Source: Paracidovorax avenae
GTDB taxonomy: Bacteria; Pseudomonadota; Gammaproteobacteria; Burkholderiales; Burkholderiaceae_C
DNA length: 64,000 nucleotides
NCBI RefSeq assembly: GCF_040892545.1
Contig: NZ_CP156079.1
Location: forward strand, 1,771,501-1,835,500
Reading direction: 5' to 3'
Part shown: positions 35,110-44,074 of the stretch, one piece after another
How the letters are laid out: every line of letters starts with the position of its first letter
Numbering within the stretch: position 1 is the first letter of the stretch
The notes under the pieces: generated by a model
The model's input: only the letters and a program-made list of their open reading frames with translations
The model's database searches: none
What the model was told of the DNA's origin: nothing
Translations under genes and position numbers: made by a program

Positions 35110-35748
35110 TCAGGGCGCCGGCGTCTTCGGCTGGTAATCGCACCACGGCGCCACCACGCATTCCCAGCAGCGTGGCTTTCGCGCCTGGCAGACGTAGCGG
35201 CCCAGCAGGATGAGCCAGTGGTGCGAATCGACGGCATATTCGGCGGGCACGCGTTGCAGCAACTGCATTTCCACGGCCAGCGGGTTCTTGCCGGGGGCGA
35301 GGCCCGTGCGGTTGCTCACGCGGAAGATGTGCGTGTCCACCGCCATGGTGGGCTGGCCGAAGGCCACGTTCAGCACCACGTTGGCGGTCTTGCGGCCCAC
35401 GCCGGGCAGTGCTTCCAGTTCCTCGCGCGTGCGCGGCACGGTGCCGCCGTGGCGCTCCACCAGGATGCGGCAGGTCTCCATCAGGTGGCGGGCCTTGCTG
35501 CGGTACAGGCCGATGGTCTTGATGTAGCCCTCCAGCCCTTCCAGCCCCAGGTCGAGGATGGCCTGCGGCGTGCCCGCCACCGGGAACAGCTTGCGCGTGG
35601 CCTTGTTCACGCCCACGTCGGTGGCCTGGGCCGACAGCAGCACGGCGGCCAGCAGTTCGAAGACGGTGGTGTACTCCAGCTCGGTGTTGGGCTGGGGGTT
35701 GGCGGCCTTCAGCGCGGCGAAGAAGGGTTCGATCTGCGCGGTTTTCAT
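35110..35748 (-). CDS. nth: Endonuclease III (base-excision DNA glycosylase/AP lyase)
   Basis: 212 residues, normal family length. Removes oxidised pyrimidines and nicks the abasic site. Helix-hairpin-helix LPGVGRKTANVVL with the catalytic Lys, catalytic Asp in AVDTHIFRVSNR, and the C-terminal [4Fe-4S] cysteines in CQARKPRCWECVVAPWC. It is on the same strand as the CRISPR array, whose leader starts right after it, so readthrough into the array is possible. Confidence 0.96.
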   Translation of the reverse strand: MKTAQIEPFFAALKAANPQPNTELEYTTVFELLAAVLLSAQATDVGVNKATRKLFPVAGTPQAILDLGLEGLEGYIKTIGLYRSKARHLMETCRILVERHGGTVPRTREELEALPGVGRKTANVVLNVAFGQPTMAVDTHIFRVSNRTGLAPGKNPLAVEMQLLQRVPAEYAVDSHHWLILLGRYVCQARKPRCWECVVAPWCDYQPKTPAP

Positions 35749-35874
35749 GGTGGTGTGGGGCGTCTTTGTCGATGCGGTTCGCCCGTGGATTGTCCCGCAG
35801 CGCACCGCACGCATGAAACATGCGCGGCCATTGGCGACAATGGGGGTCTTTCGCCAACACACCGTGAACACGCC

Positions 35875-37071
35875 ATGCAATTCGCAGACCGCCTGAACAA
35901 CGTCGAAACCTCTGCCATCCGGGAGCTGTTCAAGCTGCTGGGCAAGCCCGGCATCATCAGCTTCGCCGGCGGCTTTCCCGACAGCGCGATGTTCGATGTC
36001 GAGGGCATCCGCGAGGCGAGCGAGCGGGCACTGAGCGAAGAGCCCGGCACGGCACTGCAGTACGGTGCCACCGAGGGCTACAACCCGCTGCGCGAACAGC
36101 TCTCGGCCTTCATGGCCTCCAAGGGCGCGCAGGGCGTGCGGCCCGAGGACCTGATCGTCACCACCGGCAGCCAGCAGGCGCTGGACCTGCTGGGCAAGAC
36201 CCTCATCAGCCCCGGCGACAAGGTGATCGTGGAAGGGCCCACCTTCCTCGCCACCATCCAGTGCTTCCGCCTCTACGGCGCCGAACTGGTGAGCGCGCCC
36301 GTGGACGGCCACGGTGTGGATGCCGACGCGCTCGAGCGGCTCATCGTGGAGCACCGGCCCAAGTTCGTCTATCTCATCCCCACCTTCGGCAACCCCAGCG
36401 GTGCGCTGCTGTCGCTGGAGCGCCGCCGCAAGATCCTCGAGCTGGCCGTGCGCCACCAGGTGCTGGTGGTCGAGGACGATCCCTACGGCGACCTGTACTT
36501 CGGCGAGGCGCCGCCGCCCAGCCTGCTGGCGCTGTCGGCCACGGTGCCCGGCAGCCGCGAACTGCTGGCCCACTGCGGCAGCCTCAGCAAGGTGCTCAGC
36601 CCCGGCCTGCGCGTGGGCTGGCTGATCGCGCCCGCCGAGCTGCTGGCCAAGGCCACCATGTGCAAGCAGTTCAGCGACGCGCACACCAGCACCTTCGCGC
36701 AGGCCACGGCCGCGCAGTACCTGCGTTCAGGCCGCATGCCGGCCACGCTGGCGAAGGTCCGCGCGGTGTACGCCGAGCGCGCGCAGGCCATGGGCGAGGC
36801 ACTGCGGCGCGAACTCGGCGAGGCGATCGACTTCGTCCAGCCCCGGGGCGGCCTGTTCGTGTGGGCGCGGCTCACGGGGGCGGGCGGCGCGGTGGCCGAC
36901 GGCAACGTGCTGGCCAAGCTGGCCATCGACAAGGGCGTGGCCTTCGTGCCCGGCACGCCGTTCTTCTGCGCGAACCCCGACCATGCCACGCTGCGCCTGT
37001 CGTTCGCGACGGCCGACGTGGACAGGATCCGCGAAGGCGTGGCGCGCCTCGGCCAGGCGCTGCGAGGCTGA
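35875..37071 (+). CDS. PLP-dependent aminotransferase (2-aminoadipate/MocR-type class I)
   Basis: 398 residues. Fold-type I aminotransferase with ISFAGGFPDSAMFD at the start, YGATEGYNPLREQLSAFM, ITTGSQQ-like VTTGSQQALDLLGK, IPTFGNPSGALLSLERR, and the PLP lysine in GSLSKVLSPGLRVGW. No GntR DNA-binding domain is attached, so it is the stand-alone enzyme group acting on 2-oxo acids such as 2-oxoadipate or branched/aromatic ones. The exact substrate is not readable. SlyX-like gene follows after three bases; divergent from nth. Confidence 0.9.
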   Translation: MQFADRLNNVETSAIRELFKLLGKPGIISFAGGFPDSAMFDVEGIREASERALSEEPGTALQYGATEGYNPLREQLSAFMASKGAQGVRPEDLIVTTGSQQALDLLGKTLISPGDKVIVEGPTFLATIQCFRLYGAELVSAPVDGHGVDADALERLIVEHRPKFVYLIPTFGNPSGALLSLERRRKILELAVRHQVLVVEDDPYGDLYFGEAPPPSLLALSATVPGSRELLAHCGSLSKVLSPGLRVGWLIAPAELLAKATMCKQFSDAHTSTFAQATAAQYLRSGRMPATLAKVRAVYAERAQAMGEALRRELGEAIDFVQPRGGLFVWARLTGAGGAVADGNVLAKLAIDKGVAFVPGTPFFCANPDHATLRLSFATADVDRIREGVARLGQALRG

Positions 37072-37074
37072 GCC

Positions 37075-37299
37075 ATGCCGGGCCCCGACCGCACCCCCTC
37101 CGAGCGCCTCGACGAGCTGGAGATCAAGGCCAGCTACGCCGAAGACCTGCTGGACCAGCTCAACGTCACCGTCTATCGCCAGCAGCAGCAGATCGATGCG
37201 CTGCAGCGCGCCCTGGCGGCGCTGCGCCAGCAACTGCCCGAGCCGGGTGGCACGGCGCCCGGCGGCAGCCTGCGCGACGAGATCCCGCCGCACTACTGA
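37075..37299 (+). CDS. slyX: SlyX family protein
   Basis: 74 residues. Pattern of the family: ERLDELEIKASYAEDLLDQL followed by a Gln-rich coiled coil (YRQQQQIDALQRALAALRQQ) and the characteristic IPPHY end. A small coiled-coil protein of unknown biochemical role. It is likely cotranscribed with the aminotransferase upstream. Confidence 0.88.
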   Translation: MPGPDRTPSERLDELEIKASYAEDLLDQLNVTVYRQQQQIDALQRALAALRQQLPEPGGTAPGGSLRDEIPPHY

Positions 37300-37342
37300 C
37301 CCCGCACCCTGCGTGCGCCCCATTCCCTGAAAGGCCAGCCCC

Positions 37343-38341
37343 ATGCAATACCGCCGCCTCGGCCGCAGCAACCTGCAGGTTTCCGCCCTCTGCCTGGGCA
37401 CCATGATGTTCGGCGACCAGACCGGCAGCGAAGAGGCCGCGGCCATCGTGGCCGATGCGCGGGAGCGCGGCGTGAATTTCATCGACACGGCGGACGTCTA
37501 TACCAAAGGCGCATCCGAATCGATGCTGGGCGACCTGCTGGCGGGCCAGCGGCACGACTGGGTGCTGGCCACCAAGCTGGGCAACCGGATGTCCGACCGC
37601 GTGAACGAGAGCCAGTATTCCCGCACCTGGATGCTGCGCGAGGTGGAATCCAGCCTGGCACGCCTGCGCACCGACCATGTGGACATCCTCTACCTGCACC
37701 GCGATTTCCTGGGCATGGACCTCGAGGAGCCGCTCTTCGCCCTCGATGCGCTGCTGCGCGCGGGCAAGATCCGCTACTGGGGCGTCTCCAATTTCCGCGC
37801 CTGGCGCATCGCCGAGCTGGTGCACGGCGCCGCGCGCATCGGCATGCCCGGGCCCGTGGTCTGCCAGCCCTACTACAACCTGCTCAACCGCATGCCGGAG
37901 GTCGAGATCCTGCCGGCCTGCGCGCACCACGGCCTGGGCGTGGTGCCCTACAGCCCCATCGCGCGCGGCGTGCTCACCGGCAAGTACCTGCCGGGCGAGG
38001 CGCCCGCGGCGGGCACGCGCGCCGGGCGGGGCGACAGGCGCATCGCGGAAACCGAATTCCGCCACGAATCGCTGGTGCTGGCGCAGGAGCTGAAGCAGCA
38101 CGCCGAGGCCCGCGGCGTGACGCTGGCCCAGTTCGCCACGGCGTGGGTCCTGGCCCACCGGGCGGTCTCCGCCGTCATCGCGGGCCCGCGCACCCTGGCC
38201 CAGTGGCAGGACTACGCCCCTGCGCTCGAATACACCGTCACTCCGGAGGACGAAGCCCTGGTGGACGGCATGGTGGCGCCGGGCCATCCCTCCACGCCGG
38301 GCTACAGCGACCCGGCATACCCCTCGCCGCCGCGCGTCTAG
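37343..38341 (+). CDS. Aldo/keto reductase
   Basis: 332 residues. NADPH-dependent (beta/alpha)8 barrel. Opening MQYRRLGRSNLQVSALCLGT; catalytic tetrad visible as Asp in FIDTADVY, Tyr in DVYTKG, Lys in VLATKLGN and His in LYLHRDF. C-terminal cofactor segment VIAGPRTLAQW. Similar proteins act on small aldehydes or sugar-derived carbonyls; the substrate is unknown. The start ATG has GAAAGG upstream. Confidence 0.92.
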   Translation: MQYRRLGRSNLQVSALCLGTMMFGDQTGSEEAAAIVADARERGVNFIDTADVYTKGASESMLGDLLAGQRHDWVLATKLGNRMSDRVNESQYSRTWMLREVESSLARLRTDHVDILYLHRDFLGMDLEEPLFALDALLRAGKIRYWGVSNFRAWRIAELVHGAARIGMPGPVVCQPYYNLLNRMPEVEILPACAHHGLGVVPYSPIARGVLTGKYLPGEAPAAGTRAGRGDRRIAETEFRHESLVLAQELKQHAEARGVTLAQFATAWVLAHRAVSAVIAGPRTLAQWQDYAPALEYTVTPEDEALVDGMVAPGHPSTPGYSDPAYPSPPRV

Positions 38342-38386
38342 ACCCGAGCGAGGCTACCGCGGAGTCGGTCCGTTCGTCGCATGTTG

Positions 38387-38401
38387 CTATTGAAATCATA
38401 G
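38387..38401. repeat. Short AT-rich inverted repeat
   Basis: CTAT (38387-38390) and ATAG (38398-38401) flank TGAAATC, inside an A/T-rich island in the 91-base gap before the DUF6172 gene. It may be part of the promoter of that gene. Short palindromes of this look occur in intergenic gaps of related genomes, which I recall but cannot verify here. Confidence 0.3.
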
Positions 38402-38432
38402 TGCGCCGGCGCGGGCAGGTTACGATGGGCAC

Positions 38433-38819
38433 ATGCGAAAGACCTATGTGCTCCATATCGAAGGCAAGAACCGCGACCGGCTGCTGGACGCGGCCCGCCA
38501 CGACATCCACCGCTACCTGCGCCGCGAGCGCCGCCGCGCGCTGCCCGAGGGTGCGCGCTTCTGGGACTTCGACTGCCGCTTCGGCCGCACGCAGGAGGAT
38601 GCCCGCAGCGTGCAGGTGGAGGAGATCACCCGCCTGATCGACGGCGTGGCGCAGTCCGGCGACGCGCAGTTCTACGTGGAGATCGTCGCCAAGCCCGGCG
38701 AAGGCATGCCCCGCAAGCCGGCCGCGCGCCCGGCGGACTCCGGCGGCGACGGCTCGCATGCCGAGGATGGCGACGGCGCCGACGGCGGCGCGGATGGTGG
38801 AGGCGACGGCGGGGACTGA
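38433..38819 (+). CDS. DUF6172 family protein
   Basis: 128 residues. Conserved core MRKTYVLHIEGKNRDRLLDA, then IHRYLRRERRRALPEGARFW and DFDCRFG, matching a small family of unknown function. The C-terminal 40 residues are a Gly/Asp-rich acidic tail (DGDGADGGADGGGDGGD), probably disordered. Basic core and acidic tail could suggest nucleic-acid contact with autoinhibition; this is speculation. It converges with rhlE. Confidence 0.8.
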   Translation: MRKTYVLHIEGKNRDRLLDAARHDIHRYLRRERRRALPEGARFWDFDCRFGRTQEDARSVQVEEITRLIDGVAQSGDAQFYVEIVAKPGEGMPRKPAARPADSGGDGSHAEDGDGADGGADGGGDGGD

Positions 38820-38842
38820 CGCCACCTGCCGCGCGGCCCGCC

Positions 38843-40183
38843 TCAATCCGCCGTGGGTTCTCCGGTGCCGCCGGCCTGCGCGGCGGCCGCCGCGGCAGCG
38901 GCCCGCAGCTTGTCCTTCTTGCTCGGGCGCCGGCCCTTGATGCCGCCCGTGCCCGGCGGCAGCTTGCCCGGGCGCGCAGGCGCATCTTCCGCGGCGCCGG
39001 CTTCCTGCGCAGCGGGCGCGAGCGCCACCTCGAATCCCGCGACCTGCTCCACCGGCAGCGCCTGCAGTCCGTGCCGCCGGGCGAGCAGCCGCCAGTGGGG
39101 TGCGGCCTCGGGCGTGACGAAGCTCACCGCCACGCCGCTGGCGCCGGCACGCCCCGTGCGGCCGATGCGGTGCACGTAGTCGGCCGCGGCCCGGGGCAGA
39201 TCGTAGTTGACGACGGCCGGCAGCCCGGCGATGTCGATGCCGCGCGCGGCCAGGTCGGTGGTCACCAGCACCTGCCAGCGTTCGTCGCGGAATTCCTGCA
39301 GCACCTGTCGGCGCGTGCCCTGGCTCAGGCCGCCATGGAAGGGCGATGCGTAGATGCCGGACTGGTAGAGCTTCTCCGCCACATGCTCGGCCGCGTACTG
39401 GGTGGCCACGAACACCAGCACCCGCGTCCAGCCGGGCTCCTGCGTGAGCAGCTGCTTCAGCAGCTGGGTGCGGCGCGGTGCCTCCACCGCGATGGCGCGC
39501 TGGGCGATGTCGGGCGCCGTGCCGGGCGCCTCGGCGATCTCGATGCGCAGCGGATCGCGCAGCAGGCCCTCGGCCAGCCGGGCCACGCCCGGCTCGAAGG
39601 TGGCGGAAAACAGCAGGTTCTGGCGCCGTGCCGGCAGCAATGCCAGCACGCGCTGCAGCTCTTCGGCGAATCCCAGGTCCAGCAGCCGGTCGGCCTCGTC
39701 CAGCACCAGCGCCTGCACCTGCGAGAGCGACAGGGCGTTGTGCTCCACGAGGTCCAGCAGCCGGCCCGGCGTGGCCACTACCGCGTCCGCGCCGCCGCGC
39801 AGTGCCATCAGCTGCGGGTTGATGGACACCCCGCCGAACGCGATCGCGATCTTGAGCCGCGGCCCGGGCAGATGGCCCGCCAGGTCGCGCAGCACCTCGC
39901 CCACCTGCGCCGCCAGCTCGCGCGTGGGCACCAGCACCAGGGCGCACGGGCGCCGCGGCCCGGGGCGGGCGCCGGCCTGCTGCGCCTGCGGCAGGAGCCG
40001 CTGCAGCAGCGGCAGGCCGAAGGCGGCCGTCTTGCCCGAGCCCGTTTGCGCGCGGCCCAGCACGTCGCGCCCGTCCAGCACGGCGGGAATGGCCTGCGCC
40101 TGGATGGGCGTGGGCGTGTCGAAGCCCAGGGCCCCGGCGGCGTGGACGAGGGCGGGCGAGAGGCCGAGGGCGGCAAAGGGCAT
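38843..40183 (-). CDS. rhlE: DEAD-box ATP-dependent RNA helicase RhlE-like
   Basis: 446 residues. Motifs in order: Q motif GFDTPTPIQAQAIPAVL, Walker A AQTGSGKTAAFGLP, PTRELAAQV, Walker B VLDEADRLLDLGF, SAT in LLFSATFEPG, and C-terminal VTTDLAARGIDIAGLP and YVHRIGRTGRAGA. The tail is Ala-rich with a basic GRRPSKKDKLR patch for RNA contact. The start at the ATG before PFAALGLSP gives the usual family N-terminus; longer in-frame sequence upstream is noncoding. Roles in this family include rRNA maturation and mRNA decay. Confidence 0.93.
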   Translation of the reverse strand: MPFAALGLSPALVHAAGALGFDTPTPIQAQAIPAVLDGRDVLGRAQTGSGKTAAFGLPLLQRLLPQAQQAGARPGPRRPCALVLVPTRELAAQVGEVLRDLAGHLPGPRLKIAIAFGGVSINPQLMALRGGADAVVATPGRLLDLVEHNALSLSQVQALVLDEADRLLDLGFAEELQRVLALLPARRQNLLFSATFEPGVARLAEGLLRDPLRIEIAEAPGTAPDIAQRAIAVEAPRRTQLLKQLLTQEPGWTRVLVFVATQYAAEHVAEKLYQSGIYASPFHGGLSQGTRRQVLQEFRDERWQVLVTTDLAARGIDIAGLPAVVNYDLPRAAADYVHRIGRTGRAGASGVAVSFVTPEAAPHWRLLARRHGLQALPVEQVAGFEVALAPAAQEAGAAEDAPARPGKLPPGTGGIKGRRPSKKDKLRAAAAAAAAQAGGTGEPTAD

Positions 40184-40376
40184 GGCGGGCAAGGGGCAGG
40201 CGACCGCGGCACGAAGGGGGCCGCAGCGGGAACAAAGGGCGAGAGAACCGGAGCGGGCGCAAAAGCGCCCACGCAGATTGTGCGGCACCGCCGCCTGCCC
40301 GGGATAATCGCGCCATGCCCATTCATGCCGCCACCTCCGCTTCCACCCCCGCCGCCGGCCGGCACCGGAGCCTTCC

Positions 40377-40742
40377 ATGCGCCTGAGCGACCTGGGCGGC
40401 CTCGTCTATTCCACCGAATCCGGCCGCATGTGCCCTGCGTGCCGCCAGCCGGTCGCGCAATGCGCCTGTGCCGCCGCGCGCGCGGCCGCGGTGCCGGCGG
40501 GTGACGGCATCGTGCGCGTCTCGCGCGAGACCAAGGGCCGGGGCGGCAAGGCGGTGACCGTGGTGAAGGGCGTGGCGCTGCCGGCGGCCGAACTGGCCCA
40601 GCTGGGCAAGCAGCTCAAGGCCGCCTGCGGCACGGGCGGCACCGCCAAGGACGGCGTGATCGAAGTGCAGGGCGACCATGTGGAGCGCGTGATGCAGGCG
40701 CTCCAGGCGCTCGGCCACAAGGTCCGGCGCGCGGGCGGGTGA
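40377..40742 (+). CDS. yciH: SUI1/eIF1-like translation factor YciH
   Basis: 121 residues. N-terminal Cys pairs (CPACRQPVAQCAC) could bind zinc. The SUI1 core follows: RETKGRGGKAVTVVKGVAL, LKAACGTGGTAKDGVIEVQG and the end VMQALQALGHKVRRAG. Bacterial YciH resembles eukaryotic eIF1 and is thought to influence start-site fidelity under stress. ATG preceded by CGGAG. Divergent from rhlE across about 190 bases. Confidence 0.92.
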   Translation: MRLSDLGGLVYSTESGRMCPACRQPVAQCACAAARAAAVPAGDGIVRVSRETKGRGGKAVTVVKGVALPAAELAQLGKQLKAACGTGGTAKDGVIEVQGDHVERVMQALQALGHKVRRAGG

Positions 40743-40755
40743 GGGGAGGGCGGCC

Positions 40756-40980
40756 ATGGACCCGGCACAGCTCGAGCGGCTCGTCACGGTGGTCATGCCC
40801 TTTGGCAAGCACAAGGGCACGGCGATCGCCGACCTGCCCGGCAACTACCTGAACTGGTTCGCCCGCGAGGGCTTCCCGCCCGGCGACATCGGCCGGCTGC
40901 TGGCGCTGATGCACGAGATCGACCACAACGGCCTGTCGGACCTGCTGGCACCGCTGCGTGCTGCCGCCCGCAAGGGCTGA
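40756..40980 (+). CDS. DUF3820 family protein
   Basis: 74 residues. Shows the family core MPFGKHKGTAIADLPGNYLN and the helix LLALMHEIDHNGLSDLLAPL. It is 13 bases after yciH and probably cotranscribed. Members were once described as quorum-regulated virulence factors, but no biochemical function is established. Confidence 0.85.
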   Translation: MDPAQLERLVTVVMPFGKHKGTAIADLPGNYLNWFAREGFPPGDIGRLLALMHEIDHNGLSDLLAPLRAAARKG

Positions 40981-41008
40981 CCTGGGGGCGCGCCGGCCAG
41001 GGCCGGCC

Positions 41009-41464
41009 TCAGTGCCCGTGGCCGGCGGTTTCCGCGAAATCCGGCAGCCGCCCCACCAGAGCGCGGAACAGGTTGCGCGCCACGCCGTGCGCCGCCTGCT
41101 GCAGGTCGTGGGCGACGTCCGGCGCGAAGCGGCGCTCCGTGTGCTGCTTCCACAGCCCCACCCACGCCGCGAAATGCGCGGGTGTCACGCCCTGCAGGGC
41201 CCGATGGCGCTGCTGCACGTTGCCTCGGTAGCTCCGCGCGCCGAGCGCCACCGTGGCCCAGAAATCGACCATGCGCGCGAGGTGCGGCTCCCACCGGTCC
41301 GCCAGCGCCTCCTCGAAGACCGGGCCGAGCAGCGGATGGGCGCGCACGTCCGCATAGAACCCGTGGACCAGCGCGGCGATGGCGCCGTAGTCCGGCGGGG
41401 CTGGCGCGACCTGCGTGGCCGGGGAGGGGAAGGAGGAGGGTGGAAGCTGGTGCGGATCGGGCAT
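41009..41464 (-). CDS. Group III truncated haemoglobin
   Basis: 151 residues with a Pro-rich N-terminal extension. Globin core from about residue 25: ALVHGFYADVRAHPLLGPVF, then ARMVDFWATVALGARSYRGN, and the His-containing HFAAWVGLWKQHTERRF. Heme-binding two-on-two globins of this group bind oxygen or nitric oxide; a role in NO or low-oxygen handling is inferred. It converges with the DUF3820 gene and is divergent from the SMP-30 gene across about 250 bases. Confidence 0.88.
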   Translation of the reverse strand: MPDPHQLPPSSFPSPATQVAPAPPDYGAIAALVHGFYADVRAHPLLGPVFEEALADRWEPHLARMVDFWATVALGARSYRGNVQQRHRALQGVTPAHFAAWVGLWKQHTERRFAPDVAHDLQQAAHGVARNLFRALVGRLPDFAETAGHGH

Positions 41465-41715
41465 GGCAGGAAATCCGTCGTCCTGCGCGGCGTGGCGCGG
41501 CGTGGAGCGTTGCACGGATTGTGGCAGGCCGGCGCCAGCGCTGCGCACCGGCATCCGCATCCATGTGCGCGTTCGCTCACGCCGCAGGATCGCGCCGACG
41601 CCTGCACGCGGCAGGTGCCTGCGCCCCCCCGCGTCCGCGGCTTCCCGGCGGATCGCCGTGCATTGCGTATCCTGGGTTGGGCCGGCCTGCGGACAGTCCG
41701 GCGGAAGGAACCGAC

Positions 41716-42705
41716 ATGGACCCAGTGAACCAGAACCTGCTGCCCGGCCGCCTGCTGCGCCGTCCGGGCCGGCCGATGGCGGATCCGGATTTCCCGGGCG
41801 TCCGCACCGGGGCCGCGTGCCTCGCGGAGGTGCTGGCGCGCGACGCACCGCTCTGGGTGCTGCACGAGGGCGCCATACATGCCGAAGGCCCGGCGTGGCA
41901 GGCATCGCATCGGCGCCTGCTGTTCTCCGACGTGCCCAACCGGCGCATCAATGCCTGGTATGAGGAGGACGGCCGGGTGGAATCGCTGATCGACCCGGCC
42001 TGGTTCCCGAACGGCAATGCGGTGGCGGCGGATGGCAGCGTCTATCACTGCGAGCACGGGCGCCGCTGCATCAGCCGCTCCGCCCCCGGCCTGCAGGGCG
42101 AGCCGGAGCCGGTGGTGACGCATTACGAGGGCCGGCGGCTCAATGCGCCCAACGACGTGGCGATCGCGCCCGATGGGGCGGTATGGTTCACCGACCCGGT
42201 CTTCGGCATCGTGATGCCCGCCCAGGGCGCGCTGGCCGAACCCGAACTGACGCACCGCAGCCTCTACCGCTTCGATCCCGCCAGCGGCGTGCTCGCGCGG
42301 ATGGCCGATTTCGAACAGCCGAACGGCGTGGCGCTCGCGCCCGATGGCCGCACGCTGTACGTGACCGACACATCGAGGGCGCTGGGCGAGGCCCCTGGCG
42401 GTTCCCCGGGAAGCAGGCACGAAGTCGAGGCCTTCACCCTCGGCGCTGGCGGAACACTCTCCGGCCGGCGCTTCTTCTGCTCGCCCGCGCAGGGCAATCC
42501 CGACGGCCTGGCGGTGGACAGCCGCGGCTGGGTCTGGTGCAGCGCGGCGGACGGCGTGCACATCTGGTCGGCGGACCAGGAGTACCTTGGGGCGGTCCCC
42601 ATCGCGGAGACGGTGTGCAATGTCTGTTTCGGCGGCAGCAGCGGGCGGCGGCTCTTTATCGCGGCATCCACGCGGCTGCTCGCGATCGACCTGCGCGAAG
42701 CTTGA
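41716..42705 (+). CDS. SMP-30/gluconolactonase family protein
   Basis: 329 residues, six-bladed propeller lactonase. Metal-binding positions are recognisable: Glu in IHAEGPAWQASHRRLLFSDV, Asn in RRLNAPNDVAIAPDGAVWFT and Asp in GNPDGLAVDSRGWVWC. These are the three calcium/zinc ligands of SMP-30. It should hydrolyse a sugar lactone. The ATG has AAGGAA at good spacing. Its neighbour across the convergent gap is the GMC-oxidoreductase operon; a sugar-oxidation link (oxidase, then lactonase) is attractive but unproven. Confidence 0.9.
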   Translation: MDPVNQNLLPGRLLRRPGRPMADPDFPGVRTGAACLAEVLARDAPLWVLHEGAIHAEGPAWQASHRRLLFSDVPNRRINAWYEEDGRVESLIDPAWFPNGNAVAADGSVYHCEHGRRCISRSAPGLQGEPEPVVTHYEGRRLNAPNDVAIAPDGAVWFTDPVFGIVMPAQGALAEPELTHRSLYRFDPASGVLARMADFEQPNGVALAPDGRTLYVTDTSRALGEAPGGSPGSRHEVEAFTLGAGGTLSGRRFFCSPAQGNPDGLAVDSRGWVWCSAADGVHIWSADQEYLGAVPIAETVCNVCFGGSSGRRLFIAASTRLLAIDLREA

Positions 42706-42746
42706 AAACCGGGGCATCGCGCCCGCCGGCCTTGGGGGGCGATGGG

Positions 42747-43643
42747 CTATGCGCCGGCTTGCGCCGCGCCAGCGATCTGGTGGATATGCCCGTCCGGGTC
42801 GCGCAGCAGCGTGGGGGCGGAGCCCTGCCAGACGATGCGGGTCGCGGCCACATCGTGGATCGCCCAGGGCTCCACCGGCGGCGTGCCCTGCGGATGCCGA
42901 TAGTGCAGCAATTCGACATGCGGCCCCGGCCCCGCGGGATGCATCGGCACCACGTCCACGCGCACACCGTCCAGGCCGTCGAGCGCGACCTGCGCCGGGC
43001 CGCGGTTCAGCGTGGCGTCGCCGCAGGCCAGGCCGTGGGCACGGTAGAAAGCGCGGGACCGCTCCACATCCGCGACCGCGATCGCGCTGTGGTCGATGCC
43101 GAGGATGCCCTGGCCCCGCCAACCCCTGCGGCCAACGTCCGGAAAGTGGATCAGCTCCAGCGGGTGGCCCTCCGGGTCGCGGAACTTGACCGCGATGACT
43201 CCGCCCGTGGAAGCGGGCAGCGTGACCGGGCCGGTGCGGCTGATCGGTGTGGCGCCGGCCGCCTGTGTGTGCTTCCAGGCGGCCTCGATGTCGTCGGTGG
43301 CCAGCGCGAAATGCTGGAAGCAACTCGACGCGGCATCCGCAGCTTCGGGGTAGGGCCGGCCGGGCCGGTCGTACTGGTCGATCCACAACCGTGCCGTGCC
43401 CAGGCGCATCGCGCGCCGCGTGCCGCCGCCCGCCAGGCCGAGGATCGCCGACTCGGCGGCGGCGATCGGCCAGGCTGCTCCTTCCTGCACGAAGCCCAGC
43501 GCGGCGTAGAAACGCGCCAGGGCCGCTCCGTCGTGGGCGACCAGACAGAAGGCGACGATGCGGTCCAGCGCCGCGCCCTGCCGCATGGCGTCGCGTGGCG
43601 CATCGCCGTCGCGGGACGGCGGGAGGGTCACACCAGCTCGCAC
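42747..43643 (-). CDS. VOC (glyoxalase/bleomycin-resistance) family protein, two domains
   Basis: 298 residues from GTG at 43643, or 279 from the ATG at 43586. Two VOC modules: the first around FCLVAHDGAALARFYAALGF and KFRDPEGHPLELIHFP, the second around GIDHSAIAVADVERSRAFY and LLRDPDGHIHQIAG. The His/Glu metal ligands seem kept in part. The GTG start overlaps the cupin gene end by 16 bases, so it is the last gene of the GMC operon. Such proteins can be isomerases, dioxygenases or lyases; the reaction is unknown. Confidence 0.85.
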   Translation of the reverse strand: MRAGVTLPPSRDGDAPRDAMRQGAALDRIVAFCLVAHDGAALARFYAALGFVQEGAAWPIAAAESAILGLAGGGTRRAMRLGTARLWIDQYDRPGRPYPEAADAASSCFQHFALATDDIEAAWKHTQAAGATPISRTGPVTLPASTGGVIAVKFRDPEGHPLELIHFPDVGRRGWRGQGILGIDHSAIAVADVERSRAFYRAHGLACGDATLNRGPAQVALDGLDGVRVDVVPMHPAGPGPHVELLHYRHPQGTPPVEPWAIHDVAATRIVWQGSAPTLLRDPDGHIHQIAGAAQAGA

Positions 43644-44074
43644 GGCCGCCGCACTGGCGCGCGGTGCAGCTGCACCGTCATCAGGCAGCAGGGTTCGTCG
43701 CCCACGGTGCCGGAGCGGTGGCCCTTCCTGCCATCGACCTCGGCGCAGCCCTGGTCACCCCCGAACGAGAACTCGCCCGGGCCCTGCTCGATGCGGGTGC
43801 CGTCCATCGCCTCGATCCACCAGCGGCCCGAGAGCACGACGATCCATTGCGGGGCCGGGTTTTCGTGCCACTCGCCCACCCAGCCGACCGGCTGCACGGT
43901 GAAGACGACGGTCGAATCACCGCGCTCCATGGAGTTGTTCCACTGCGGATCGGCGGCGCCGACGCGGTGCAGTTCATAGTCGGTGAGCGCACAGGACTGG
44001 AAGCGGCTGACGCCGTCGGCATCGGTGTAGAGGTGCTGGTAGGGCACGGAAGGGCGGGGGCCGGGATCGGACAT
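43628..44074 (-). CDS. Cupin-domain protein
   Basis: 148 residues. Small double-stranded beta-helix protein: VGWVGEWHENPAPQWIVVLS is cupin motif 1 (His and Glu ligands in a GEWHENP variant), and GPGEFSFGGDQGCAEVDGRK is motif 2, in which no clear histidine is seen until KGHRSG. It begins one base before the DoxX-like gene ends, so translation is coupled. Possible roles are a sugar isomerase, an oxygenase or a ligand-binding protein. Confidence 0.85.
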   Translation of the reverse strand: MSDPGPRPSVPYQHLYTDADGVSRFQSCALTDYELHRVGAADPQWNNSMERGDSTVVFTVQPVGWVGEWHENPAPQWIVVLSGRWWIEAMDGTRIEQGPGEFSFGGDQGCAEVDGRKGHRSGTVGDEPCCLMTVQLHRAPVRRPCELV